A stretch of DNA of 64,000 nucleotides from Dendrocalamus latiflorus. Taxonomy: Eukaryota > Streptophyta > Magnoliopsida > Poales > Poaceae. The notes beneath the pieces are model-generated. The model ran no database searches and was not told the origin of the DNA. It saw only the letters and a program-made list of their open reading frames with translations. Numbering within the stretch: the stretch's first letter is position 1; each line of letters begins with the position of its first letter. Of this stretch, positions 32,187 through 45,480 are shown in pieces. The stretch lies in contig CM029670.1 of NCBI GenBank assembly GCA_017311315.1, positions 23,153,449-23,217,448 on the forward strand. The letters run 5' to 3'. A program made the position numbers and the translations under genes.

Positions 32187-35100
32187 TTAGAGCGATATGT
32201 GAATTGTCCCCCCATGCTAGATGGTACTGATTTTGCTTTTTGGAAGTGTCATATACTAGCTTACATTGAGGCTCATGGCAGGTATGTTTGGAAAAAAGTT
32301 TCTACGCCTTATGAGGTTCCTGCTTTGTTACTAATTTAAATAAAATAGATGTTGATTTAAATGCTCAAGCTCATAACTTGCTATTTCAAGGGATTTATCA
32401 CAAAGAATTTAATCATATAGCTCATATTAATTTTGCCCACTTAATATGTAAAACTTTTTACGATTATCATGAAGGAACCACTAAAATCAAGAAAATGCGT
32501 AAAAATATTTATCAAAAAAGAATGTTCTGATTTTACTATGAAGCTTAGTGAATCTATTGATGATCTTTTTGCTCGTTTTGAGAAAAATCTTGAGTGATTT
32601 GTGTGGTGTTAATTTTATTCCTGCTGATGAAGAAAATGCAACTAAAATTTTGAGATCTTTAGGTTCTAATTGGTTGTTGGTTGTCACAATTATCAATCAA
32701 ACTATCGATCTAGATACTTTAACCATGGATGATCTTTATTCTAGATTGAAAACCTATAAGATGGAAGCTTTACCATCTAGGATTGATAAACTTTCATCTT
32801 TAGCACTTGTGACTAACCCCGTGCAGGCTGCTTCGTCAAGTTCTTTGTCTTGTGTCCCTTTGTCTACTTTGTCTTATTTTTTAGAGGAATAGTTTGAACA
32901 GCTCTCTGAAGAGGACTTGGTGCTGATCTCCTCACGGGCATACAAAGCACTAAACAACACGAGGATGAGGAAGCAAGGTGGCTTGTTAGTTTTGATCAGG
33001 TGCTATGAGTGTGGCAAGCCAAGCCGCATTAAGATGGATTATCCAAGAACAACAACACCAAGGGTGGTAATTTCCGTCACAAATTAGCTGACAAGGTTCT
33101 TTCGGCTATCGAGCATCTTGATTTGAGTGATGTGTAATATAGGAGTTGCGCCAACAATGATGGTGCTAAAAGTAAGAAGAAGAACAACAATGATTTCACG
33201 GGCATGTGCTTCATAGTAAGAAACGACAACAACAACAACAACAATGACAGTGATCCCAATGAGGTAAGACCGTTATATGATGAGCATGAAGATGGTTTGA
33301 TAAAACTTGCTATTGAATTGAAAAAGACAAAAAAGATTGAAAGAAATAATTTTGTTGTTGAAAGTTTAAATTCTAAAATTAATAGACTTAGAACTTCTAT
33401 TCCTGATGATGAATCATGTGAGTCTTGTCAAGTTTTTTATTCTAAGTTGGAAACTGCTAGAACAATTAATGCATTAGACTTTGTTTGACTTAGGGATGTC
33501 GATGCTAAAATTGATTAATTAAGATTGGCACATGACTCATGTGATAAAAAAATTAAATTTTGCTAATGATGAAATTGAAAAGCCCAAGTTTAATTTTATA
33601 AAGCATGTTCTAACTGTGAATTAATAGAAGCTAGACTTAATGTATCTCAGGAATCTATTCAACAAATGTTTTATCATGAAAAGCTATCCTAATCAAATTG
33701 TCCTAAGTTAAATATTAAAATTGATGCTTTAACTAGGCAATTGAATGACCTTGGTGAAAAATAAAGATTCGATCAATCTAGTGCTTCTAAGAATCTAGCA
33801 AATCAACTTGTTAAGTGCACATCTTATCCTTCATTGGTTAAAGAAAATGAGTATCTTAAGAACACATTAGAGATATTTTTCTTTGGTAAAACAATTGAAT
33901 ATGATCCTAGACAAGTCAAAAACAAGTGTGAAAAACTATGGTCTAGGATTCAACTTTTTTGAGCATACTAAGAATAATCCTCCTAAGGTTGTTAAGTTAC
34001 TTGAACATGAAAATTTGAAGTAAAATCTGAACCAAAATAAATTATCTTTAAATCTGTTGGTATTGTAAAGGATTCATCTACCAAAGTGAGTGCTGTGAAT
34101 GTAATATATACAACTTCTCAACAACTCAAGTATCAATGAACTTAATGTGGTAGAGATAGTCATTTGGTTCAATTTTGTTTTTGAAAAGTGAAGAAAGAAA
34201 AGGAAGACATGTTAAGAAAGGTTTCTCATTTTAGAGTGGAGTTTGTGCAAGTTATTTATTGTCACCTAGGTCCCTCTAATCAATTTTCTACATGTTCAGG
34301 AGTTCTCACGATAGGACCAGTCAGACCAGCCTTACTAAGGCTGTAAGATCACTCGGTGGTTAGAACAGCGTGTCAACAGCGATTTGACTGGATTCTGATA
34401 GTGACTAATTCTTCACTTAAATCATTATCGGTGCATGCTTTTGCTCCTATTCATTGTTTATCTCAGTACTGGTCACCTAAATCTTTATTCTCTAACCCCG
34501 GTACTAAGATACCGATGATTGATCGTGCTTTGTAGACTCGTCGCAAGCGGAAGTAGAACATGTGGCTCATTTACTCTGTTGCTCTTACCATATGACTAAA
34601 GACTCACGATGGTTCTCCTCCCTCACTCGTGCCCCTAGTGATGAGATGATCACTTTTGGGGATAATTCTCAATGACAAGTTCTTGCAAGACGTACCATGC
34701 ACGTCAACGATAAGTTCATCTTAAAAGACGTCCCTCTTGTTAGTAAGTTGGGCTATAATTTTCTTTTTGTTTTATAGTTGATAGACAATGATCTTGAAGT
34801 GAGCTTTGAAAAGCATTCAAGCTACATCTTAGATTCATCTGGCGATCTAGTGTGCAAAATTATTCAAGTAGGACTTTCGTTTAAGGGTGACTTTTCATAT
34901 TCATAATCTTCTAATCTTAGGTGTCTTGTTTCATCTAATTATAAGGATTTATTTCATTGGCACCGTAGGTTAGGACATATTAGTTTTATCATCTTGCTCA
35001 TATCAGTAATTTGAATCTTGTTAGAGAAATACCTAATCTTAAAATTGAAAAGTCAATGGATTTAGTTTGTTCACCTTGTCAACATGGTAAAATGGTCTTG

Positions 35101-35470
35101 TCATCTCATCCTCCACTCACACTTGTTATGACTAACGTTTTGGGTCAATTGTTGTACATGGACACTGTAGGTCTTGCTAGGGTTCAGCCTGTTGGAAGTA
35201 AATGGCATGTTCTTGTTATTATTGATGATTAGTCTAAATACTCTTGGGTTTATTTTATGGTATCTAAGGACGAAGCTTTTGGTCATTTTAGAGAATTTGC
35301 TCTTAGACTTGCTAAAGTACTCCCAGGAGCACTTAGAGAAATTAGAAGTGATAATGGAACTGAATTTAAGAATACATTATTTGATTGTTTTTGTGCTGAA
35401 AAAGGTTTAGACCATCAATTCTCTTTAGCTCGTATGCCACAATAGAACGATGTGGTAGAACATAAAAATA
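32187..35470 (+). pseudogene. copia gag-pol remnant (gag, PR, INT)
   Basis: Successive pieces read, in order: gag (PPMLDGTDFAFWKCHILAYI); more gag (ADEENATKILRSLGSNW near 32625); a damaged zinc knuckle (CYECGKPS, lacking its usual His and last Cys, near 33003); a retropepsin region near 34600-34740 (DSRWFSSLTRAPSDEMITFG after frame shifts); the GAG-pre-integrase HRRLGH near 34960; CSPCQHGK near 35073; and an integrase core with MDTVG, VIIDD and RSDNGTEFKN. It breaks off at about 35470 after NDVVEHKNR. Reverse transcriptase and RNase H are absent. Many stops (for example at 32338, 35230 and 35443) show long inactivity. Confidence 0.85.
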
Positions 35471-35472
35471 GA

Positions 35473-35900
35473 GCCTCCCCCTCTCTCTCTCTCTTACTCC
35501 CTCCGTGCTTCTTGAGTCCCTTAATGCTTCTCGACTCCCTTTCTTCTTTCTTGCTGTCGGTAGCTTGCTAGGTCGTTAGTCGGTAGTCGTATTTGTTCAT
35601 GCATGTTCGTTAGTGTATTTTATTATCGTCGTTGTTCATTCAGTCGTGCGATGTCAATTTGTGCGGTCATTCGTCAGCCTTTGTTTGTGCGTTGGTTTGT
35701 TCGTTCGTTGTTTTGGTAGTCATTTTAGGTTTAGTTTTCTACTTTATCCCTTGTTTTGATTAACCTAGCTTTAGCTGAGCACCATTAGCCTTAGTCTAGT
35801 CCTTGTGGAGAACACGACATTTGCTGCTATTTCAGTGGCAACCCGTGCACTTGCGGGTGTGCTATTTTTGCACGATCAACAGGTTTTGGCATCGCACTGG
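35473..35900. other. pyrimidine-rich DNA, possible LTR fragment
   Basis: It starts with a CT tract (CCCCCTCTCTCTCTCTCTTA) exactly where the copia similarity breaks off. It continues with GTTCGTTNGT words and ends near TTTTGCACGATCAACAGG. It resembles the 3' part of a gypsy LTR/leader, but no pair was found. Confidence 0.35.
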
Positions 35901-35904
35901 CCAA

Positions 35905-36600
35905 TGTGTGCTGCTTCTCATAAGCATGGGTAAGAGCCATTACTAACTACAAGTTAACCAGGCGTTGCAATTCTAAGTCTGCTCAAATTGTTTGCACAAG
36001 ACCCGATGTAAAACGCTACACTCGTTGCTGCGCTAGCATTGGGTCTACATGGCAGAGGAGGGCAAGAAACTTTTCCTGATAATCCTCAATAGACGTGGTG
36101 TCTTGAAGCTTCACCAATTCTCCCTAGAAATTGTTTTGAATTGGAGAGCCGAAGTGAAGATTACAATACTCCTTGAATTTGCACCATGACACTTCACCCC
36201 CATCTCATTCCAGTTGATAATATATCTGCTGCACTTAGCCCACTAGATGGTATGAAGCCAACTAAACTTTTTCATGCTCAAGTGCCTATTGTCCTCTAAA
36301 GAATTGCTTGAAATGGTTGAGTGAACTCACGGCATCTTCCTTGCCATCAAATGTGGGAAACATCAATTTATGAAATCTCAAAGCGCTATGGCCGTTGTTA
36401 GAGCTGCTCCCCTATGTTGCACTCGTGGAGGGGGCCACGATGGCACCAACCCTGGCGAAAGCTGCCACAACCCATCCCTTGATCATTTTTCTAATGCAGT
36501 CATCCAATGCTTTATGTGCCCAAGTTCTAAAGAGAGCCCAGTCTTGATCTCATCGATCTTCTAAGTGATGGACATAGTGAATTTCGTGAATTAATCTATT
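35905..36600 (-). pseudogene. gypsy gag remnant
   Basis: The minus strand from about 36370 downward reads HKLMFPTFDGKEDA, LNHFKQFFRG, LASYHLVG, VSWCKFKEYCNLHFG, GELVKLQDTTSIEDYQEKFL, matching Retrotrans_gag (PF03732-type) proteins. Several stops interrupt it. It lies downstream (minus direction) of a primer site at 36631-36644, so this is the 5' end of a minus-strand gypsy element whose pol is not directly attached. Confidence 0.8.
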
Positions 36601-36630
36601 AAGATGGTTAACTCAGAACTCCCTATCATT

Positions 36631-36644
36631 GGCTCTAATACCAA
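36631..36644 (-). other. primer-binding site of minus-strand gypsy
   Basis: The minus strand reads TTGGTATTAGAGCC, the tRNA-Met type primer site, two bases from a sequence ending ...GTCATGACA, a plausible LTR end. Confidence 0.75.
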
Positions 36645-36646
36645 GT

Positions 36647-36975
36647 TGTCATGACCACGGATCAAAGAGCATAAGCAGTAGTCGTGAAACACTAGAGGTC
36701 AGCTGCCAGGACCTTTGCGTCATCGTAGAGGAGCCATGGCATACGTCAGGGTAGAAGAAGAGGCACACAAGAGAGGCGCTAAAGTCAGGGTAGGAGAAGT
36801 AGAGAAAAGGGGATGAGATAATAGATTGATTCATTGCCCCTCTCAAGTTACAGCCTAAGGCCATATTTAAGAGATATTACATTCCCCTTCAGTTTCGCTG
36901 CTCTTCGAGTTTTCTACTGCCAACCAAGTCATCTCCTTCCTCTGATTTTTTCCAAACCCAAACCAACCACTTAGA
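36647..36975 (-). repeat. putative LTR of minus-strand gypsy
   Basis: TGTCATGACCACGG at 36647 marks the inner edge. The outer edge is uncertain. The minus strand holds CTTAAATATGG, a possible TATA region. No second copy is seen. Confidence 0.45.
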
Positions 36976-36979
36976 GAAA

Positions 36980-39900
36980 ATGGTTGGAACCTATTCTGAT
37001 TGGCCAGTGTCGAAGATGGATGCTGTGAAGATGAAGGCCTTGGTCACTGCTGAGAAGATCCCTTCAAGGAAATTTGAGAAGTGGATTGAGGCTATCGAAA
37101 GCATTGCCCATCAGGGGAAATTGGGAAAATTCCAGTATTTTAAGCTTACTATGAGCATCCTTTCCTCACAAAGTACTTGAGTATTCTGGAGTGGAATTAG
37201 TGAATCTCGTTTCCAATTCTATCACCATGATAAGTGTATTCGTGTACCTATGTGAGGCCCAACTTATCTGGATATTCCTCCAGATCTGGAGCTCTTTTGA
37301 TACTATTACGAAATGAGCAAACAGGTTGGGATTGCCAGGAGCTGTGTTCTAAAGCTCCATGATGGTAAGGCGAAGGAATACATCCAGATGTTCACTCGGT
37401 CTTCATGGCCGATATGGAAGAAGAAATGGTTCTACTGGAAAACGACCAGTGAAGACAACCTTTCTTTTGTGGGGAAGGCTGCAGAGAAGAATCCTTCCTA
37501 GGATTTGGTTCCCAAGGATCTTACTCAGATAGGCCTCTACATTCAAGCTATAAAAGATTTAAAGGATAAGGGGGTTTACCGGTTGGCATGTAGTGAAGGA
37601 TTTCATCACACGTCGTATTAGCCCCTAAAGAGATGAGCACATCCTATGTGGATGTACTCGAGGGCTAAAGATACGACCAAGGACTACGAGAAAGGTAAAC
37701 CACAATCAAACCACTTTTTTGGTTAATTTTAAGCTTTTTAATTGTTGATTGCTTTATTGTCTATGCAGATCTTCCACTAGCGGAATTGACACCCGAGTCA
37801 AGCTCATCTATGAGAAAGCTCCCTTACTCGATGTTGAGACTCCTCATATTTTGGTGGATGTATCCACCGAAGAGAGGGAAGAATGCCTAAAGGTAATCAA
37901 AAATCGACTTCATCTTTAGGACCCCATAGTCATATGAAATGACTAAGTAACGTTCTTCCTTCTTGCAAAAAGTAGGCATGACAAACCGTCAGGATGACTA
38001 GGCGGTCGAACTGATGGTTGTCGGAAAAGGGATGGAGGAAGTTAAAGCTCCTCCAGCCAAAAGGTGTCGGCTGGTGAAAACTACCGACAAGCAAGGCGGG
38101 AGTTCAAGGGCTGCTCCTCAGTCATCTGGTGCTATCAAGAAATTCTTTGCAGACATAATTGCAATAGAGCAAAGAGGGCCGGTCATGTTAGAGCAAAAAG
38201 CTCCCAAGATCAAAGTACCTTACTATTATGATGACAAAACTTTTTAAGATGACACTTCTCATGACTTTGTTAAGCAACTTGAAAAGGAGAACTAGAGAAA
38301 TTTTGTATCTTTTGTGAAAGAGACTGCTGCAGCAGAACCTATGATCAAAAGGGAAGATGCTCCTAAGATGGTCGAAATTGGTTTCGATCATTAGGAGGGG
38401 CAGGAAGTAGAAGGAGAAATAACACTTGCTCAGGACTTTCGATCAGACATGGTCAAAAAAGTCCCTACTCCTCAACGACCAGATGGTCATAGAGAAGAAG
38501 TCGAAGAAATCTTCCTTAGGGAAGGTTTCTTTTGGATTCACGATTAAAGCCAAGAAAATAAGGTATGTAATTAAAAAGCATAAGTACTGCATTTCACCCT
38601 TTTTGTCTTCTATAAGGCCGATGTGCTGTCCTTTTAGCACAGCTCCTCTATCGAGAAGCCTCCTACATTCTTCCTGCAATCGTAGAGACGGTAGAGAAGA
38701 TGGTTGAAGAATCGACCTCTACTCCCGAAGTGGAGGCAATAGTTGGAGCTAAAGCGACTACGATCACTGAAGCTATCATAGAGATAGAAGCAAAAGTAGC
38801 AGAAGACAGGGCAGAAGCATCCAGCCAAGAAATTGGAGGTACCTTTGACTTCAACGCTTGGTAGGAAATCGTCGAGGACGTTCCTCCTAATATCCAAGGA
38901 GGAGCTGTAGAAGAAGAACAAGAGCACCCCAATTTCTTCTCTAAGTTTTTTAACTCTACTATTGTAGTGGGATTTTCTTCATATCGATCTCAAAACTGAG
39001 TTCCTTACCCCAAGGATATTTCCAACAAAGGGAATGTCTTTGACGATGAGCGCCTTGAAAAGGTGTCGTGGGACAAAGTTGAAGAGCTTGATCAACTCAA
39101 GGATCCCCAATGGGTACTTGCCAAGTTTGCTCGAACAAGCATGAACGTAAGCATCTAATACTGAACTAGTCTTATAATTGGTTTTTCTGGCTTCTCACTA
39201 TTCTTCTTTATTTAGAGAGCTTTGGAAAATATTATTACTGTAGCTGAATACCACAAACAACTTATGCTCTTACGACAATAAAATATTGAACTCTACGAGA
39301 AGATGGAGGAATGGTAAGTCATTGTCACATGCAGTCTTTTATATTTTGACTACCTACTCAGTTCTCATGTCTTATCTTTAACCTTTGCAGGTTTAAGAGC
39401 GACAAAAAGTGCTTAGCTGACACACTCAACAACGAGAAGGTCAAGACGCAGAAGCTAGGGAAAGAAAATACAAACTTATTAATAAAGCTTTTGAAGGCCA
39501 ATTCTACAACTAACAAGTTGTGAGATGAAACAAATAGTAAGTTCTGAACTTAAGACTGTTTAAATGAACTTTCTTGTCTTTCTCTAACTTGTTTCTTTTA
39601 ATAGATAAAGTGGTTGAAATGGGTAAGCTTTGCACTAAGGTCGAACAAAAGGCTATAGTGATCAGTGAGTTCTCCTATCTTAGCAAAGAAAAAGACCAGA
39701 AGATCAAGTTGTGGGAAGAGCAGTATAAAAACAATGTTGTCTCTCATGGGAATGAGGTCAAGAAGCTTGAGTCTCGATTGGTAGGTATGGAATTCTTTAC
39801 CTACGACCAGTTCTATTAACTAGTCTTTAAGGAGTATTTTCTGACTAGCTTTACTCTATTTGCAGAGGTAGTAGTCAAAATAAAGCTAATCCAAGAAGTT

Positions 39901-40230
39901 TCAACTGATAGTCAAGAGGAGACAAAGTCGATGAAGACCAATGTTCAAGACAACATCTCACTTTTCAACAATGTACTCGGTGGGCTCGGTGCTAAGTAGG
40001 TCACTCCTCTTAAAGACACCACGACTACCCAGTCGAATATGATTCAACAAGTTGAAGTCATAGGGAAGCTAATAACTACTTTGAAGAGCAACCAGGCGAC
40101 TCGCTGAAAGAGGTGGTCAAATGTGCAGTAAGCTATGTGATGGCAAAACTCAAAGCATACAACCAAAGCCTCAATCTTTGACCAATTGAGGATGACTTCA
40201 ACTCCAGTCAGCCAGAAGGTCACGGAGGAG
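36980..40230 (+). pseudogene. PF04195-like TE gene ('putative gypsy type transposon')
   Basis: Exon-like pieces on + match proteins common in grass genomes under this Pfam name: SDWPVSKMDAVKMKALV, KIPSRKFEKWIEAIE, then CVLKLHDGKAKEYI with W..KWFYWK, then DLTQIGLYIQAIKDLKDKGV, and around 37600 a VVKDFITRRISPLK-like piece. Further down come Lys/Glu-rich segments (39250-39980) that would form coiled coil, separated by introns with GT...AG-like ends. Several in-frame stops and shifts make an intact product unlikely. The role of this family is unknown; it travels with LTR retrotransposons. Confidence 0.6.
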
Positions 40231-40524
40231 ATGTAAATTGGATCTCCTTCGTCAGAGTAGTCTGTAATAGGAAACTTGTAAAGACAAGTCTCTTATTAAT
40301 AAAGTTTTAATCTTTCTTTTCCTGCAAATTATCTTATTGAGTAGTTAATAACTCGTAAGACAATAAAGAAATGGAAGAAAAACTTAGACTAAGAATTGAA
40401 GTTATATTAATAAGTCTATCCTAACCCCCAACTATTTACTTAGTTTATACAAATAAACTAAGCAAATAGTAAAGACTAGGGTTTGTGGAACACAGAGTAG
40501 TTTATCCAACTATCATTGTTGACT

Positions 40525-40870
40525 TCAATTGTTATGTCCTGATAGCAAAAGTTAGGAATGAGTCAACATTAAGAAGTTCCTTCTAGTGGGCAGGACCACA
40601 TGCAGAAAGGAAAGGTTTTGACTTGGTGATATTACCTTTCTTCGACTAGGTTAATCAAATCGAGAGCATAAACGAGAATAAGATAAACACTCAATCATCC
40701 AAGTTAAATCTGTTCGACAGGTCTTAGTAAAGTCAAATGTTTTCTGCTGACAGCAAGAGTTAGAAATAGTGCAACATTAGGAAGTTCCTTCAAGTGGGCA
40801 GTACCATATGCAGAAAGGAAAGACATCAACTAGGTGATGTTTCCTTCTCCGATCAGGTTGAACGAATTGA
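40525..40870. repeat. diverged tandem duplication
   Basis: About 130-150 bases repeated at roughly 40540-40675 and 40742-40862. Shared text includes AGTTCCTTCWAGTGGGCAG, ATGCAGAAAGGAAAG and AGGTGATRTTWCCTT. It lies between the PF04195-like gene and the gypsy pol end, so may be leader or LTR of one of them. Confidence 0.6.
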
Positions 40871-40974
40871 GTTTACCAAAAGTGGTCAAACAAACTAAAG
40901 AGGAACCCCTACTCAATATACGACAATAAAGAATGGATAAAACTAAACACTTTATTGAAAGAGTAGAAATGTTA

Positions 40975-43467
40975 TATATAGAATTTACGTAGTTGGTCTG
41001 TATTCCAAGAGTTTGAGAGGATTTGGCCGTCTTTCATAGCTAGTCATACCGAACCTAGTCGTGTAACTTCGACCACTATGTAAGGACCTTCCCACTTGAG
41101 AGAAAGTTTGTTCCGATTAGATTGGGATTGAATTTTCTTCAATACCAAATCACTTGCAACAAGGCTGTGAAATTGGACCTTTGATTGCAGTATTTACGCA
41201 GGGCTTGTTGGTAGACCACCAAATGGATTAAGGCTTGATTCCTCTTCTCTTCGAGTAGGTTAATGTCATCTGCTTGAAGTTGCTCTTGGTTGGAGTTGTT
41301 GAAGTTCTCGACCCTTGTCAACCAAATCTTTAGTTCTTGAGGAAGCATGCTGGGTGTTTCATCTGTTGCCCAATTGGAAGTCATGCGAATTGCCCATAAT
41401 ACTAAAAATTCTTGTACCCAAGCCCCTAAGCACATTACAAGCTGGTCAAAGAACTGGATTTTAATCCCATATATTATTTGGCCATTCGCTCTTTCAACTG
41501 TCCCATTGCTTTAGGGATGGCGATATAGGCATTACACAACTTGGTACCTAATTCTTCGTAAAATTCCTGAAACTTAACACTCAAGAATTGCTTACCATTA
41601 TCTATAATTATTCAACTTGGCACTCCAAATTAAGTAATTACGCTTCTCATCATAATACTTTTAGCGGCTTCTGTTGTTATCCCGGTAACATGTTCGGCTT
41701 CAATCCATTTGTGAATGTGTCAATAGCCATAAAAAGGATTTGAATTCCCCAGGTGCTTTTAGGAATAGTCCTAGGATATCAAGACTCCAGGTCGCAAAAA
41801 GCCAAGAAAGAGGCATAGTCTGTAAAGCCTGAGCCGATTGGTGCATTTGCCTGCTATGAAACTGACATTGTACACATTTTTAACCAACTCTTTAGCGTCA
41901 TGGAGGGCTATCGACCAGTAAAAACCTTGTCAGAAGGTTTTTCTGACTAGCATTCTATAGGAGACATGTCCTCCACAAATGGCCCCATGTATATCGTGAA
42001 GTAGATGCAATCCTTATTTCTGCAAAAAGCATCGCATGAGAACCCCTTGAGTACTCCGTTTATAGAGTACTCCTTCGACCAAAGTATACATTTTGGTCTT
42101 TTAGGATAAACGATCTACCTCAATATCGTCATCGGGTACTGCACCTATTAGGGGATGGCCCCTATCGGGGCTCTCTCGATCCATTATGCCAGTAACAGGG
42201 GCAACCGGCCCACCAAAATCCTACCACATAACAGAATACTGGTCTTGCCCCAATGTGTGTAGGTCTGAGTAGGGGCATCTATGTAATCTTAGTGAAAGGA
42301 AAGGGCACATTTGCCCCTGTAAACAAAGGCCCAGTTAAGGTCAACCTTGTAATATGCCTCCCCATGGGTATAAAAGTAAGCCCTAAGCCCTATGGGGACT
42401 GGGAACTCATCTTTTGGGAAAAGCTACCTAGTCCGAAGGCAGTTCACATTTTCCTACACTCATCGGGCCCCTGGGAGGTTGCCTAAGTGACTCCTAGGTA
42501 GCCCTGTTCATACTGTTTGGTGTGTAACCACAACAAAACCCTTTTGAAGATACTTGTATATGGGTCCCATCCAAGTATCCTCGTATTCTAGAGAGGCTAT
42601 CTCATTAGGACTTATTTCTTGTGTTTTGACCAAAGATAGCTTCTAGAGCTATTCCAGGAAGACTCCTTCCGGTACTTGTGATCGAGAAGAAGCCATTCGA
42701 ACCAACTGATCAACGAGAAAATTATCCTTTTGAGGAATATATTGTATATCGAAACCAAAAAATGCTTTTCAAACTTTCTGACTTCTGAGAAGTACTAAGA
42801 CATGTTCGAATTAAGGCACTAAAACTCTTTTCTGACCTAATTCATGACTAGTTGAAAGTCTCCTCTCACGAGTAGTCATCGAATTCAGAGCACTTTCACG
42901 GCTCGCATGCTAGCCAACAACCTTCGTATTCAGCCACGTTATTAACGGCTAGAAAGTTTAATTGACCAGCATACTTTAAGGTCTCTCCCATAGGAGATTT
43001 CAAGACCACCCTAGCCCCTGAGCCACTAAGCGTAAGTGACCCATCAAAGTACATCATTCACTGGTCATGGGAATTATATTAGGGATCCTAAATAGATTTA
43101 GGATTTATCCATTTGGTGAAAAAGTCTCCCAAGATCTAGCATTTAATGACCATTCAGGACATGAAATAGAGGTCGAACACCCCAAGTTCGATAGACCATT
43201 TTGCCATGCGTCTCACTGCTTCCCTATTCTAGAGGACCTCTCCTAAGGGAAATTTAGACAGCACAATAATTTTGTGCACCTGAAAATAATGCCTTGGTTT
43301 CCTTGAAGACATAAGGAGGGCATATAAAAGTTTTTGAACCTGAGGGTAGTGCTCCTTAGGCCTATGTAAAACTTTGCTAATGTAGTAAACTAGTCATTGG
43401 ATGCCTTCGCGTTCTGCAACCAATATTGTGCTTACTACCGGTGCCATGGCAGCTAGATATATTAAGT
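40975..43467 (-). pseudogene. gypsy pol remnant (RT end, RNase H, INT)
   Basis: Minus-strand text in order: RT C terminus (LAAMAPVVSTILVAEREGIQ, then PKEHYPQVQKLLYALLMSSR near 43330); RNase H (YFDGSLTLSGSGARVVL, NNVAEYEGLLASMRAVKVL near 42920-43050); zinc-binding and integrase core (IIIDNGKQFLSVKFQEFYEE near 41600); and integrase C terminus (INLLEEKRNQALIHLVVYQQ near 41230, then WEGPYIVVEVTRLGSV near 41050). Stops and shifts are frequent. A solo LTR (42146-42535) is inserted between RNase H and integrase. The start of RT is cut off at 43467 by the next element. Confidence 0.85.
42146..42535 (+). repeat. solo LTR inside the gypsy pol remnant
   Basis: About 390 bases ending AACCACAACA, flanked by GCACC (42141-42145) and AAACC (42536-42540), an imperfect 5-bp duplication. 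It contains GGGTATAAAAGTAAGCCC, a clear LTR promoter TATA, and CAGTTCACATTTTCC downstream. The terminal TG has become TA. A 5' part of the same LTR lies at 46465-46778 and a 3' part at 43468-43565. Confidence 0.75.
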
Positions 43468-44750
43468 GCAGTTCATGTTTTCCCGCACTCATCGAGCCTC
43501 GACGAGGCCGCCTAAGTGACTCCCTGGCAGCCCTGTTTGTACTATTTGGTGAATAACCACAATAGTTAGCACCATCTGTGGGGACAACGTGCAAAGTTAC
43601 AAGCTAAGGTGAACCCTGCCAGAGAGGCGATGGCGTGCCGATGAAGGCAGCGACCTTGACCCCAATGATGGTGTCGGCCCCTAAGGAATCATTAACACCG
43701 GTCACAAAGAGAAGGAGAAGCACCACGTCTGAGATCATCACCGCAAGAGCCACGGAGGCAGCGGGTGGAGCGATCCCACCCTCGGGGTAAACAAGCACTG
43801 GTGCGACAACATCCAAGTGGCGATAGGCGGAGGGCTCAACAGTGGTGGTGCGGTAGGTGGAGGGCTTAACAACAGTGGCTCACGCCAATGTCGGCTCTGC
43901 TGTTGTCGCCGTACCTATGGCGGAGGGTGTGTCTCCTCCGACCCTTAGATTAGGCGTAGGTACTTTAGAGGTGCTTCATTGAATGCTACAGTGGGAGTTA
44001 GCAGGCCTACGGAGGACCATGCACGAGCTGCAAGAGAGTTGAAGCCAGCTAGTGCCCGTGAGAGGAGCCCAAGGGGCGGCGACAACCAGTGCTAAGGCAG
44101 TCATGGATGGTGCAACGACACTGCACAACACTCCAGATAGGACGTCTCGCCGATTGGACCCAAAGTCGCACCTCTCCGCGGGTCTGCAACAATCAGCTTG
44201 GCCGGAGGACATCAAAATGTCGACGATGGAGGCATACAAATGTGACACTAACTGCAATCGAAGCAGCAGGGGGAGATGACACGACGAAGGCCAAGGGGTT
44301 ACCCCTCGCTCTCCAAGGGATGGCACTCATGGTTCTTCACCATCACCCCAGGGTCTGTATACGCGTGGGAGCAAGTCCACGACCTCATGCACAATAACTT
44401 CCAAGGGAACTATGTACAGCGGGTCAACGCTGACCAACTCTTCACAGTAAGGCAGGAGCTGAGGAGAAGCTCTACGAATACTTCTAATGCTTTGTGAAGA
44501 TCTGTTGCCAGGTGAGGGACATCAACGACACTACCATTATCAACACGGCCATCTGAGGCCTCCAGAGAGGCCCTCCCGCCAAGTATAACACGTGCAAGCC
44601 CATAAAGTTTGTGACCAAGCTATTCGACAGGATGGTGGAGTATGCTCAAGTAGAGGAGGACGCACTCTATCGCAAAGCTAAGAATGCATTGTTAGCTCCC
44701 AAAGCAAAGACGGTTCCTGTGGCACCAAAGGGAGACTCAAGGTGAAAGTA
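43468..44750 (+). pseudogene. gypsy 5' fragment: LTR end, PBS, gag
   Basis: 43468-43565 is the last 98 bases of the LTR seen at 42146-42535. TTAGCACCATCTGTGGGGAC at 43566 matches the TGGCGCCGTCTGTGGGGA-type primer site/leader of gypsy elements. Downstream, gag text appears in shifted frames: YAWEQVHDLMHNNFQGNYVQ near 44360, VRDINDTTIINTAIXGL near 44510, and KYNTCKPIKFVTKLFDRMVE near 44585. No pol follows in the right order. The fragment is inactive. Confidence 0.75.
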
Positions 44751-45480
44751 GCGAAGGGACGTCCGCTCCAAATATATCTTCGGATTCGAGGGAGTTGAAG
44801 AGGCCAGTGTGGCTATGGATTGTTGCTGCAAACTGAGGGGTCATGGGTGCGAAAGAGGCCACGGCCACGAAGACAGGTGAGCCTATAGGAAGAGAAACTT
44901 GTCCAATTGGCTTGGCTAAAGAACTCGGTACGATCCCATGGAATGAGTATCGTACAAGTTTTATTCTATCCAAGGAACTTGCATCTCATCCAAGACACTC
45001 ATAAATAAATATTTAATGAGCTCCCACCATCAATCAACACTCCCGTGGCCGTGACTCCACCTCATCCACAGTGGACAAGCACATGGTCTTACGGGAGGCG
45101 ATCTTCCCATCATGCACAAGGGTCTCCACCAGCTCATCCATCGTGATGGAAGGGCCCAGCGTGTTCACAAACACGCCACCAAATTTGGCAGGTGCTCTTT
45201 AACGGTCGGCTCTAGGCGATCGCCCCCACTGCTGTGGCTACTCGACAGGGCCGAGGAACCACCATGGTCATTGCGATCTTCGACCTGCACCATCTTCACA
45301 TAACGATGCCCAAGTGAGGATGATGGTGAACGAACGAACGAACAGCGATGGCAAAGGAGCTCTACAGGCAAAAGAACTAGGTCAACATGGGGAACCAGTG
45401 GCATGCCAGTGATAGAAACAAGAAGAACAAGGACAATCGAGCACGACAGTAGAGAATGCCCTTAAGTAGATGAGATGGGC
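44751..45480. other. unassigned gypsy-flanking DNA
   Basis: Short frames without a clear domain. GAACGAACGAACGAACAG at 45331 is a small tetranucleotide repeat. Confidence 0.35.
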
